Shown here: positions 1-12,049 of the stretch, one piece after another | How the letters are laid out: every line of letters starts with the position of its first letter | How positions within the stretch are numbered: the stretch's first letter is position 1 | DNA from: Ophthalmolycus amberensis | Taxonomy: Eukaryota; Chordata; Actinopteri; Perciformes; Zoarcidae | Assembly (NCBI GenBank): GCA_024529925.1 | Contig: JAFEUB010000775.1 | Span: 1,653,501-1,717,500 of the forward strand | Direction of reading: 5' to 3' | DNA: 64,000 bases | Made by a program: the position numbers and the translations under genes | Notes under the pieces: model-generated | What the model was told of the DNA's origin: nothing | The model's input: the letters and a program-made list of their open reading frames with translations, nothing else | Database searches by the model: none

Positions 1-687
1 ATCATTTATACACTCTTCTCCAACTGGACAGTTGTGTACTAACGTAGCTCCGCCATATTTCACATGAGCAAGTTTCTTCTTGTATGGTTTGTTTTGAGTA
101 CAGAATAGCTTGTAGCGCTGTAAGCATTGTTGAAACTGTTAACATCCAACAATAGTGCCCAGCCTGGCAAGACTAATTGGCAATGCGGTCCTGTATCTGC
201 ATTAAAAAAATCCTTTCTCTTGTGTTTCTGCAGGCATTAACATAAGCGGGGGAGGCTCTTTCCTTTGTTGGTCGCATTATGTCACAGGACATTTGCATAG
301 AGTTTAGCTTTTCTCAACTATCCCCTCTAGCGCTGCTGGGCGCCTTTTAAATCTCTGTAGATTAGCAGGCAGCACAGTGCTGCAACGGTATAGGTCCTAT
401 TTGAAATGAATAGGAGCTCATTGTTATCCCTGCTTTAGAGTCTTGATGAGGGATACCCATCCTTTCTGAATTGTGGGGGATTGCTATCGAGCCACTCACT
501 CTCTTACATATGCGCTCTTTGCGCTCTTTCCATTATCCATACACACTTAGCCTGCGTCCTAGCACAGGAGGCTGGAGTCTGGAGTTGTCAGTCATATCAC
601 AAGGCTGACGTGTGTACATTCACACCCATAGCCACAGACTTATGGGTAATTTAGTCACCGATTTGCCTATCTTTGGACTATAGAGAT
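1..687. other. Intergenic, no gene seen
   Basis: AT-rich sequence with no protein-like reading frame, RNA gene or clear repeat that I recognise. Confidence 0.5.
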
Positions 688-745
688 CACTGGCACAAAG
701 GTGCAGTAGTTAGCACTGTTGCTTCACAAAAGCAAGTACAGGATC
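688..745 (+). repeat. Degenerate dispersed teleost repeat fragment (tRNA-like head)
   Basis: The stretch reads like the very common fish repeat that begins with a 'ggcacggtggtgcagtggtt' type head followed by 'agcactgttgcttcaca' and a run of 'agcaag'. Only about 60 bases are recognisable and they are diverged. A second degenerate copy lies near the right edge of the window (63,826-63,930). Family recognition is from memory; a RepeatMasker-type search with a teleost library would settle it. Confidence 0.45.
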
Positions 746-3700
746 TCTTTATTGACAATCTTCCTCAACACTTGCACTTCATGAACATAAAACCACTAAT
801 TCCCTTAAAACACGCTGACTGAAATGGCATACGAGAGAGATCATGTGCTTACATGTGCAATCCATCCCAGTGTCCTGGCAAGTTGTGAAATAGTCACGAA
901 ATTGTCACTCAGGATGAAAAAAACTAAGCCAATGGAAAGTTATTTCAAACCCTTTTTCGTGGTGGACACGTGAATAAAAGGCATTAACGTAACTATGCGA
1001 CAGTCACAGCAAGTGACGAAGTGTTTAATAGCGACAAAGACCACTTTTGGTGGGCGGGGGGGGTCCAACAAACAGAACTTTCAACCATTTCAGCTTACAA
1101 CCCTTGTTTGACACCGAAGTGTTGTGGTTTTGTTGCCTGAACCAAACTTTTGTTTTGTAATGTAATGGCGTTCCAAAAAACAAAAAAAGCAACACAGAAC
1201 CAATAGACTGCATTTCGTGACAATTTCACAAACTGCTGTGAGACTGGGTTGTCAAATCACGACTCTCCCTCTCTCTCCTCTGTGCCTTTGGAAGTGGGCA
1301 TGCTTTAACATGTTCAGAGACAATTAACCTGCCCCTGAACAGGTGCTGCAACTGGCAAAACATAGGGAACCTAGTCACCTGTCTACCTCCAACTAGCCGG
1401 CCAAAGCACCACCGCACCCCAAGCGTTGCTCAGCAAACACAACAGTTTATTTTTATTTATTTTTTGCCTGTCACTTTGATAATGAAATGTTGAGGGTTTC
1501 CTGGATCAGACCAGATATCAATCACGTAAATTATTTGGGGACATGCCGGGTATTGTCAGAACATAATGTTTTTCTGTGACAGCAAAATGACATCACCACA
1601 TAAAGCACACCAAGTCAGAGATTTGCCCTCATGGTGGACGATATTGTTGAAAGCTAATACAATGATTATTGTTTTCTCTTGGTGGATGGTAAGAGGTGCT
1701 CAAATTGAACTGTCCTCTACAAATATTGTATTGAATATTTTTATATCTGTAAGAGCACAGTATGAGGGAGCCTGAGATCTTAAAATTGCATTTTCAACGA
1801 CCGCTTCACTGTAATTGTTGTGTAAATTAAAACAAAAGAACTTGAACTGATGAAACAAATTCCAGTATGAAGAAATTGGGTCAAGGCTAGCGGGACAGCT
1901 AGAAAATGCTGCTCCTCCAATTAGATGGTAAGTCATAAGGTTTATATATTGAGAAAATACATGCAACTATTAATGTGCTATGTGTACATAGGTTGACTTC
2001 ATAGGGTTATTGGAAAAGTGCAAATCCTGTCAACCATGTCGTCCTCATCCTTCCCTTGACCTACTTCTTGCTTCTGAGCCCCATCTCCCAACAAGGACCT
2101 AACCAGCATAATGAGAGAGGACATACACCAGGTGGTCAAAAGGTGACTCATGACAAATTGATCGCATGTACTTTTGCTTGAATTAGAGTTGAATGGAACA
2201 GGAATATGCGAGTGGGATTCATTCCACCGGGACTTGCTGGACCTTTCATGTTAGTCCCATCTGTCGTCCGTGATACAGCCCAGTAACTTGCTGCACCGCT
2301 CGCCAAATAGCCACCCAGTTTCTCGCAGCATGAGAGCAGAGTGGAAATATCCTGAATGGTTGCTGGAAATCAGCACAGACTTGTTCTTGGACAGAAATGA
2401 TCAGATCAATTTGGAAACATGAAGATTTGACATTTGGAAAAGGGAAATTTGACACCCAAAACAGAAAGGACAGGATCAGCTTCCCACTCTGCCACCATCT
2501 TGTAGAAACCACAGGAATGAGCTTCCGATGTCCTTGGACAGTATGACGTTATCATTCCTACACGTAGAGGTCACTTTTGAAATGTTAACGGGATTGTAAG
2601 TAAGTCAGACAGCAATATGAGGATGGATTGAAAGAGGGAGGAGACAAGAAAGTGATGAGGGGACTTAATGAAACTTTCTGTAAAAGACTGAAGGTCTACA
2701 CCTGAAATAAAAGCAGTGAGAGGATGAGGAGAAGCGCATGTCTCCTAACAGGAGGACCTTTAAAAAAGGTGCAAGATTGAAAGTTCAATCAATGATTGAG
2801 GGATTCCCACCCGACAACTCAACCTGTTGACTGTTGAGCCAGCAGCTAAACGCTAACAGCGCAAACAACAGCAACAGTGCTGACAGAGTGAACTGTGTTT
2901 ATCTGGGAGGAAACCAGAGGGTCGGCACTATTAATTTGCATATTGTGTAAAACTAAAATAAATAGAATATATCCCTGTTGGTAGAATGAGGGCGAATGCT
3001 CTGAATTTCGAATTAAGCACCTCTAACATTTGGCAAATGGTTGATGCCTACACAAAAAGGAGGAAAACCTTGGCCTCTTATAGACATTGTATTCTCATTA
3101 GCCGAAGTGGAATCTTACCATAACACCACTGGCTTAAGGATGTATTCGAATCAAAACCCTTATCGAGTTACAACAGGTCTCAAATTTGCAAAGAAGAACA
3201 TTTGGCTGCTTCCCTGTTTCCCTGGATATGCCTCACATCTTGGCACAGTTCCCCTTTCTCCTTTGGAGAGTTGCTGAAGCTCGGTCACACTGGGTGAGTA
3301 ATATCTCTGAACAGCTATCATTGTAATGATTGATTTTCAGTGACTGTCAAAGGGAAGTCCGAACTTACTCCAGCCGGACCACTCGACTTTAGTATGTTGC
3401 CGTTTCAAAATTATTTTAGTTTTCATTGATTGGTATCCTTGGGGTCATTTTCTAATACAGCACAAATGTTTGCATCATTCCCTCGATCCTAATAATATAA
3501 ATCAAACATCCCCTGCTGTTGGAAAAAAAACTTGTGTGATGCTGCATCACCATGCTACAAAGAGGCAATTGCTTTAGATGGGGAGACCTGAACCTCTTAA
3601 GTGTATAGGTCTCTCACGAAAGACATTTTGGCACGTCACAGAAGGACGAAATGAATAATTGCTGAGTTCCATTTGGCTGCTTTAGCTGCAGGGTCCTGGT

Positions 3701-3980
3701 GTTTTGCATGTTGGCTCGCTGCCACTTTCTGGGGGACTTGAATTGGACAGAGCCTTCGTTAATGTTATTAGTAACACCTGTGCATTCCGTATTTTGACAA
3801 AAAATAGTTGTTGTGAACTATTCACCCAATTAAATCCACAAATAGTGTCAAATAAGTTGTAGAGTTTGTGAGATATTCGAAAGAGCTTTCGGAAGAGCTA
3901 TTGGAAGTTTGACTGTAAAGGGTTTAAAATGGCACGAATTAAAAGCATTTTCATTGGTTGTTGATTGGTCAGTTCATCAC
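746..3980. other. Intergenic, no gene seen
   Basis: About 3.2 kb of AT-rich DNA. The short open frames here (all under 90 codons) have no recognisable domain, lie opposite or across each other, and look like chance frames. No RNA gene or mobile element was recognised. Confidence 0.5.
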
Positions 3981-4140
3981 TTTTGGTCCACAAATATCTC
4001 AACAACTAGTGGATAGATTGCCATGAAGATTGTACAGACATTATTTCCATGGGATTAAGTGTACGGACTTTGGTGATCCCATGACCTTTCCTCTAGCGCC
4101 ATCATTAGATTGACATTGTGGTTCAGGGTGAATAATCTCA
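3981..4140. repeat. Diverged copy of a common teleost dispersed repeat
   Basis: Contains the wording typical of a widespread fish repeat: 'atctcaacaactagtggat', 'agattgccatgaagattgt', 'gactttggtgatcccatgac' and 'tttcctctagcgccatca'. I recognise the family by these blocks but cannot name its class. Boundaries are approximate. Confidence 0.5.
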
Positions 4141-4429
4141 AGAAACTGCAATTTGGTGGAGATATTTGTTGTCTTTGTGAAGTCATCATAAGGTAATAAT
4201 TTATATTTGTTCAATAGTTGGGCTTTTCTATCGAAGAGTTTGGTTTTCTTTACAATGAGCATTTCCGCCTCACAGAGTTGCATTATGGCTTGTTTGGGTT
4301 TGGGTCTATGGTTCAGTGGCGATCTTTTTGGTGGGGCCGATCACAGATCTTCAATAACTGGAAGCCGTATCGACTGATAACAATCACGAGGTCTATTTGA
4401 ATCCTTTTATCTATTGTGGAGCATTATTT

Positions 4430-4589
4430 ATATATTTAACTATTGTCAACGATAATGTATATTAAGTAATACAATTAAGAGATGCTTTTAAATGTCTGCT
4501 CTGTTAAGCACTTTGTGATACTACCGTCTGTGAAAAGCGCTATATAAATAAAATTCATTCATTCATTCAAAATTCATTCATTCATTCAT
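4430..4589 (+). mobile_element. 3' tail of an old L2-like LINE ending in (ATTC)n
   Basis: The 'agcactttgtgatacta' block followed by 'gtgaaaagcgctatataaat' and then (ATTC)n is the usual 3' end of fish L2-type LINEs. The tail is interrupted by the CR1-like LINE that follows; the (ATTC)n run resumes at 6,836-6,850 on the far side of the insertion. The upstream body of this older element is too diverged to delimit. Confidence 0.6.
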
Positions 4590-6836
4590 GTTGAGAACAC
4601 CGTACCCACCAGGACTGTACGGTGTTTCTCAAATGGCAAACCCTGGATCTCTCCGGAGATAAAGGCCCTCCTCAAGGAGAAGAAGAGGGTTTTTAGATCT
4701 GGCAACAAAGAGGAGCTGAGGACTGTGCAGAGGGAGCTGAGGACGAAGATCAGGGAGGGGAAAGATGTCTACAGGATGAAGATGGAGGACCAGCTGCAGC
4801 AGAATAACACCGTCGGGGTCTGGAAGGGCCTCAAGGCGATTTCTGGGTTCAAGGGGCCCAACCAACAGCCTGAGGGGGACCAAAAGTGGGTGAATGAGCT
4901 GAACTTATTTTTTAACAGATTTGACCAGCCATCCACCCCTCCCCCCACCCAGACCTCCCTGCTGCTGCAACCCCCATCATCTGCATCCCCTGTGGATTAT
5001 TACCCCCCCTCCACCTCCCCCCTTCCCACAGCACTCGGCTCCCCTCCACACCTCTCACACCTCTCATACTCAGCACTCTACGACCAGCAACCCACCCCCA
5101 CTCCAACACACAGCACCCCACCCCCCAGCGTGTCCCTCAACCAAGTGAGGTAGGAACTGAGGAGGATCAAGGCGAGGAAGGCCACGGGTCCAGACGGCAT
5201 CAGCTCAAGGCTCCTCAAATCCTGCGCAGACCAGCTGTGCGGGATAGCGGAGCACATATTCAACTTGAGCTTGAGGCTGGGGAAAGTACCACAGCTATGG
5301 AAGACATCCTGCGTGGTACCGGTACCAAAGAACCCGCGGCCCAAGGACCTCAACAGCTACAGGCCGGTGGCGTTGACATCCCACCTGATGAAGACCCTGG
5401 AGAGGCTGGTCCTTGCCCATCTCCGCCCTCTGGTGAGTTCATCCCTGGACCCACTTCAGTTCGCCTACCAGTCCGGCATCGGGGTGGATGACGCCGTCAT
5501 CTTCCTGCTGCAGAGATGCCTCTCTCACCTGGAAAAGGCTGGAAGCACTGTGAGAGTCATGTTCTACGACTTCTCCAGTGCCTTCAACACCATCCAGCCT
5601 TTGCTTCTGAGGGACAAGCTGGAGCAGACCGGGGTGGACCACCACCTCACTGCATGGATCCTGGACTACCTCACCAACCGTCCACAGTATGTGCGGATAC
5701 GGGAGTGTGAGTCAGATCGGGTGTCCTGCAGCACAGGGGCCCCACAGGGAACCGTTCTGGCTCCATTCCTCTTCTCCATTTACACCTCGGACTTCAAACA
5801 TAACTCTGCAAACTGCCACCTGCAAAAGTTCTCTGACGACTCTGCAATCGTCGGCCTCATCTCCGCCGATGATGACAGAGAATACAGGGAACTAAACCAG
5901 GACTTTTTAGGATGGTGCCAGCGGAACCGCCTCCACATCAACTCCAGCAAGACCAAGGAGCTGGTGGTGGACTTCCGCCGGGGTAAACGCCCTCCTCCGA
6001 CACCGGTGAGCATCCAGGGACTGGACATTGAGGTTGTGAAGTCGTACAAGTACCTGGGTGTTCACTTGAACAATAAACTGGACTGGACTGACCACGCTCA
6101 CGCTCTTTATAAAAAAGGACAGAGCAGACTCTTTCTGCTGAGGAGACTGAGGTCTTTTGGGGTGCAGGGAGCACTCCTGAAGACCTTCTTCGACTCCGTG
6201 GTGGCATCAGCCATCTTCTATGGAGTGGTCTTCTGGAGCAGCAGCATCGCGGCAGCTGACAGGAGGAGACTGGACAAACTGGTGAGGAAGGCCAGCAGCG
6301 TGCTGGGGTGTCCACTGGATACTGTGGAGGTGGTGGGAGACAGGAGGATGATGGCGAAGCTCTCATCCCTGATGAGCCACACCTCCCACCCCATGCAGGA
6401 CACTCTGGCAGCTCTGCACAGCTCCTTCAGTCACCGGCTGATTCACCCCCGGTGTCTGAGGGAGAGGTACCGCAAGTCCTTTCTCCCCGCTGCTGTCAGG
6501 CTGCACAACAAACTGCTCTCGGTAGACCACTAACACTTGAACACGAACACTTTGAACACTCTGAACACTTTAATTCATTCACCTGGTGCAATATCTTATC
6601 TAATCCGTGCAATATCCAATACGTTTAAGTATTTACCTGATCCGCCTGTATATTCTGTATATAATGGTATATTTAATACTCTTCTTTACTGTCTTATTTT
6701 ATTACTGTTTACTGTTTAGTTTATTATATTACTTGATTTTTATCTTTTATTTTATTACTTGTGAGCAATGCTGCTGTAATCCTGTAATTTCCCCACTGAG
6801 GGACTAATAAAGGATTATCTTATCTTATCTTATCTT
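4590..6836 (+). mobile_element. 5'-truncated CR1-superfamily LINE with (TCTTA)n tail, nested in an older LINE tail
   Basis: A non-LTR retrotransposon copy lacking its 5' end and the endonuclease domain. It contains the linker and reverse transcriptase coding region (to 6,533), an AT-rich 3' UTR, an 'aataaa' signal near 6,807, and a 3' tail of TCTTA repeats (about 6,815-6,835). ATTCATTCATTCA occurs on both sides, consistent with a target-site duplication made inside the (ATTC)n tail of an older element. The protein resembles fish CR1-clade elements (Rex1/Babar or Maui-like); I cannot decide the exact family. A short antisense copy of the same 3' end lies at 41,290-41,380. Confidence 0.88.
4626..6533 (+). 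pseudogene. LINE reverse transcriptase ORF, truncated, one in-frame stop
   Basis: One frame runs from about 4,626 to the stop at 6,533 and is broken only by a TAG at 5,151-5,153. The first part (basic linker, then a proline/threonine-rich stretch) lies before the stop; the second part is the reverse transcriptase. Counting from the Met at 5,265, motif A is YDFSSAFNTI (101-110), motif B is STGAPQGTVLAP (157-166 area), and the catalytic box is FSDD (189-192), where many relatives have FADD or YADD. The C-terminal tail ends in PAAVRLHNKLLS, typical of this superfamily. No endonuclease domain precedes it, so the copy cannot be autonomous. Apart from the single stop the frame is clean, suggesting a fairly young insertion. 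Confidence 0.88.
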
Positions 6837-9800
6837 ATTCATTCATTCAGGGTCGACAGGTGTTGGTGATCGGAGCAGAGGATAAATTAGCTGTAAAGTT
6901 GTCAAGTGCTATCAAATGTAATGTGTATAAGTTACAGCTTGCCCTTGAATAAACCTTGAATAAACACTGTGTTGCGTGACATAAGTGAAAAATGCATCTA
7001 ATACGCTTGCGGTCTAGACTTAGAGGCACAACTCAAAACAAAAAAAGTAATTTTAGCTGCGCATAGAGAAATTTTACAGCATGTTTTGATTGGAGAACCC
7101 TTCAAAGAAATGTGAGGAAAATTTGATTTTCTATGGTAAACTATGTTTTTTTTTGATATCCCTACCATCCTTCATTACAAAATCCCTGGGCTTCCAGGAT
7201 TCATGACCCGGTTACTCAAGATAATCCACAGACCTTGTTGAGAGCAGTTTCATGCAGAAACCGGATCTTGATTTCTCGAAAGAGACATTGCTGGTGAGTT
7301 TTTCAAAAAGTATTTTTTTGAGTGCCATATAGTCCCATTATATTTGAGAGAAGGCAGACATCTCTACACCCGGTATCTCAAATAATAGGCAACTCACACC
7401 TAAACAATCTAGATTTAAAAATAGTACTCCAGGTAAGAAGAAAAATGTATTGTCCCTTTAAAACTGCAACAAATTTCAGATTTAACTGAAGCAGCTGTCA
7501 CTAAGGTCTCTTATGTCAGTGGGGAAATTATAAAATGGTTCACCCATTTCACTAGAGTAGATGTACCGGTGTACCTCAGCTCAAAGAAAACGAGCCAAGA
7601 AAGGGAAAGTCAGCAAGACACTAGGTGGACTGGCAGAGCAAGACTACAGAAAGACAGATAGAGTCAGTCTGAGAACATCCAAGCAGGACTTTAATTTCCC
7701 CCGGGGGCCCCCGCTGGGATGTTTTAGTCCAGAGTAAACTGGTCTGGGCTGAAAAGTACTCCGACCAGATGAAACATCAGATGACCTCTGACACGTCAGA
7801 CTGTATGTGAGAATGGAGGGGAACTGTGTTGGATGCTGCTACTGCACCCTGTTGTGTAGAGCTGTATATGAATATATCCATGTGTGTTAACATGTGCGTT
7901 TTCTGTCCCAATCCAATTTAAGAATTACATTTTTTTTTAATTCAGTATCTTAAATTCACTTTCCCCGTCATGGCCACATGTTTTTAATTACAACATTTTG
8001 TCAAGAGTGAGAAGCTGGGTAATAAATACATAGGTTGACTTGAATGAGGCTTTAAGCTAAACCCTTGAAATCTGTAAGGAGTCAGATCCGCATATATTGT
8101 CTTTTTTTTCTACTTTTAATTTTTTTTCAGTTGATGTTACACTATGTAGCGCATATATTGTCTTAAATAACATAATGCCCTGTGCAAAGGGTCCACCTCA
8201 CATCTAGAGTTCAACTCTATTCATAAAGTCTAGGCAGTGCACACAGAGAGTCCCTAAAGAGAAGGGCAGCGATTAGTTTTCTTCAGCGCCTCAATAAAGC
8301 GGAAAGATTGTCTTAGAAGCAAACACACAACATGTAAATTACCCCCCAAAATAGGACTACCGCTCACTGTGATATGTCTGAATTTGTTATGCCTGGTCGG
8401 CAGGATTAATGAAGGGGTTTTGAGAAGATGCTATTGTTGTCTTTGTTTTAAAGAAAATACAAGGATGAATTACTGAGTTAAGAAACTAACAAAGTTCTAA
8501 AAAAGTTCTAAAAAAAGCACTAATCATTTATTTTCCTCTGAGACGTCAGTTTATTTTTGTATCGTTAGACAGTTTTATGACGCCAAGTGAATCCTATGTC
8601 AGCTCTATCGGTAAGAGTTTGAAAACCTGGCAAACAGGAAGAGCTTTCAACAGAATGCCGATTCTGATAGGATTAAGTTCACTGTGAGGTTAGAGAATAA
8701 CATTTTTGCTGCGCTAATGGAATCTTGATTAGCCGTGTCTGAGTTTTTCACCTTCAACTTGTGAAAAAAGATCAAGCCAAGAACAATTTAGATCTAATCT
8801 TTTTAGTCTTTCCTTGACAGACATCTCATCAATCACCAAACCAATGGACTTGAAACCCTTGTTTTATTTCAATTTCTTTGTAAAACCATGGACATACAGG
8901 AACAGTTCTCATCATCTATAAATAGCCGGTCCCAAGTTACTATAGGACTAAAGTGAACTCATCTGAACATATTCACCACATAACATGAAAAAATAAGTCT
9001 ACCATTTCAATTAAAATCGATGGGGACGACACCATTAGCAGATCTAAAAGGGAAACCCATGAGTCACAGCATGCTTGTGATCTAACCGTCCTCAACCACA
9101 TTCCTGTGATTGTGTCATCTTTACTAAAACACATCCAATCATGTCAAATAGCTGTATCCAGGGAATATGACATATGGCTTTAGGAGTCCACAGAGACGAC
9201 ACTCAGTGAACAGCTAATGCGTTTTCACATTTGTTGTTGTTGAACGTTGCGCCAAACAACAGCTGATGATTGATACTAATATCTTGGCGAACAGTTACTT
9301 TGTGGATCATGTTATTTATTATTATACCACCAGGCTCTTGCCAACCTGTGCTGTTCTTGTGGTTTGAAAGGAAGCCAAGCGTTGAGCTTCTAAATCAACA
9401 TTGGTGGCTGTGTGAATTAAAATTAAAATAAAACAGTGTGAGTAATGGTCTACTGAAATGGTTTTCATTTGACTGATGACATGTAAATGTATTACCGTAG
9501 ATGTGAATTTGTGTTTTTGGTTTTAGTAAGTGCAATTATCTTTCCTGTAAACACCTGACGGAATGATATTAGTGGTTTGATTCATAGCTTGCTATTGATA
9601 TAAGGTGAAGGATTTCAGAGAGGAAAATGCAATCATGCAGTGTATGTTGTCAGTGGAGCAGCCATTCATCGACTCACCAAAAGTAATAGAGATTGTAAAA
9701 ACTAAAATTAGTAACTGATCAAAGTCTAGATTCATGTCAAAGGACAAAAATGGAAGACAGTAATGTTAAATGTTTCTGTGTGTCAAATGCTTATTTGAAA

Positions 9801-12010
9801 CAAAAAAAGTTAACGCCTGAGGGTTCTCTGACCCTGCCAAAATGAACAATTTAAAAAGTTTTTAACTACGCAGACAGTTTCTTTTTCTGTCAGTAGAGCA
9901 TTTCAAAATCCTTTTCAACTTCCCATCAAATATTCTTATATCAATCGCTTACATTTAACAAGGTTAAAATATCTCAACCCTGGCTCTGTCGCACTCACCA
10001 CAGTTTCTAAATTAAACTACACTAGGAAAACAGCGATCCCACCCCATGAGACTATGACATATACTGACATATACATATACATATAAAAAGACCCGTTCTT
10101 CAATGCGCATTCTTTGTTGAAGGTGGATATTCATAGCTAAAATAAAGTGCAATGACCTACAACCGTATTTAAATTCCAGTCATTTTACCTGCTTTTCCTG
10201 CTTAAAACTGACAGTACACCGATGTGTCTTGTTCGTACTTTTCAATTCGACAAAAATATATTTCAAATTTAGTAAAAGGCCAATCAATTTCAACATGTAA
10301 ACACCATGAACACCATATTTCAGTGAGAAATAGGTCAGAGGAGCCTGCTGACATTACATGCTGCAGTTTGCTGCTTTCCTCTGAGCGCAGACACAGAATA
10401 ACGAATATTTCAGCAGACACACATGGACTGATGATAGTAATGGTTGGTTCAGGTCACAGGAGAGGAACACATGTTTAGTTTATTTTTGGTTGATTAATTG
10501 TGTTTCGTTGCTCTGACAAGTGGCAGATGTTCTAGTGTCTACACTGCAGTTCATCCTACTTTCTTGCAATAATTATAAACACCACATGATACCCTAAATA
10601 AATTTGAATATGTATTTTGGAGACACTGAGCAGGTTTTCGACTCATCTATAAGCTGCCTCAAAAGGATGATCCGGTTCATCCAAAGCAATTTTTGTCGAT
10701 ATGCGAGTAGAGTTATTTTTAAATGGTTACTTATCTTCACGAGGTAGACTGAATAACATGTATTTAATTGAGTGCCCTGTGGTGAGGGCTTGATGATATA
10801 CATGAGCAGGGAATTCACATGAAAAATACATGTATTAAAATACATTTGCATTAACCTCAATGAGAAGCCTATAAGAAATAATTCATTATGCATGTAGGTT
10901 ATTTCTATCAGCTTCTCTACATCTTGTCCTCAGAAAGGATTCGGTGTGTCCGTTTTATGATCAAGGGCCTCAATGGGACAAGAAAGGCTATTACTGCTAT
11001 TAGACATTAGTGTTCTACAACACCAAGGGTAATAGGAAGCCCAGAGGGTGGTGAACGGTTGTGTGAGCGGGTGTGGATATACAGAGCAAAACCGAAGGAC
11101 AATCTGGAAGGTAGAGAGGGGGAAGTCAGAAGCCGGAGGCGTCATACAGAGAGCACAGATGCTTGTCGACATTAGAAATAAACTTCTGATCCTTTCCGTC
11201 TTCCCTGTAGAGCAGGACTCACTTCGCTTACTGATTTGTACGCCTGTTCACAAGAGGGAACGACTAAAAAACTGACCTGACTAAAGTAATACAATGTAGT
11301 TATTTATTCTCCTGGAAATTTGTTGAAAAAAGAAGGGATGTTCGACAACTCCACAAAATAATGATTCTGCATGTATTTCTTGCGCTCACGATAGTCTATG
11401 GTTGTGTGGAAGCGACGAGACGCTTTGTGCCGTATTTCATTGCCTATACACAAGTAACATAAAATAAAAACTGTGTACTGTTGGCCAACTCTCCAGGGAA
11501 ACTGCTTTGTTCAATGGCGTAGACAAGACTGTCAATGGATAGCGTCACACAACACAGCAGGAAGCAATACAGGCACTTTAGCCTTAGCCCAGACTGCCTA
11601 CAGGACGCAGGCCTCCTCTCCTAAAGGAAGAACATCTAACCCCCTCTCCAACCACCTATCCCTGCTTTCAACGGCAGCCAACGGATGTCGAGCTTCATTA
11701 ACAACATCGCAAATGCAGCCTCCGTCCGTCTTTGTGACCGAGACACTCTCACAGCACTTGCAATCAGTCACACCTGGTTTTGGTTCAGTCAATCAAGTGC
11801 AAAAGCGGAAAAGAACACTTTGTGTGTGTGTGTTGAGGTGAGCTTTGGTTTCAGGTGCGCTAAAGTAAATGTCAACTTGAAAAAAAAATCCATAATCCAA
11901 TCTGCAATGTCTGTTAACCTTTCACTGATGGACAGACAGTATTAGCTTTACATAATTGTTTTTTTAAAAGCCACTGAAATACTAAGTGACTTTAACAACA
12001 ACAACAGTAA

Positions 12011-12049
<39 letters not shown>

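Noticed and set aside
4725..5153. A 142-codon frame as a separate gene
   Set aside because: It is in the same frame as the downstream LINE reverse transcriptase and is separated from it only by a single TAG, so it is the upstream part of the same broken LINE ORF.
7697..7711. The ccccc-ggggg-ccccc run as a structural element
   Set aside because: It is short, isolated and has no partner or context; noted only as a local GC curiosity.
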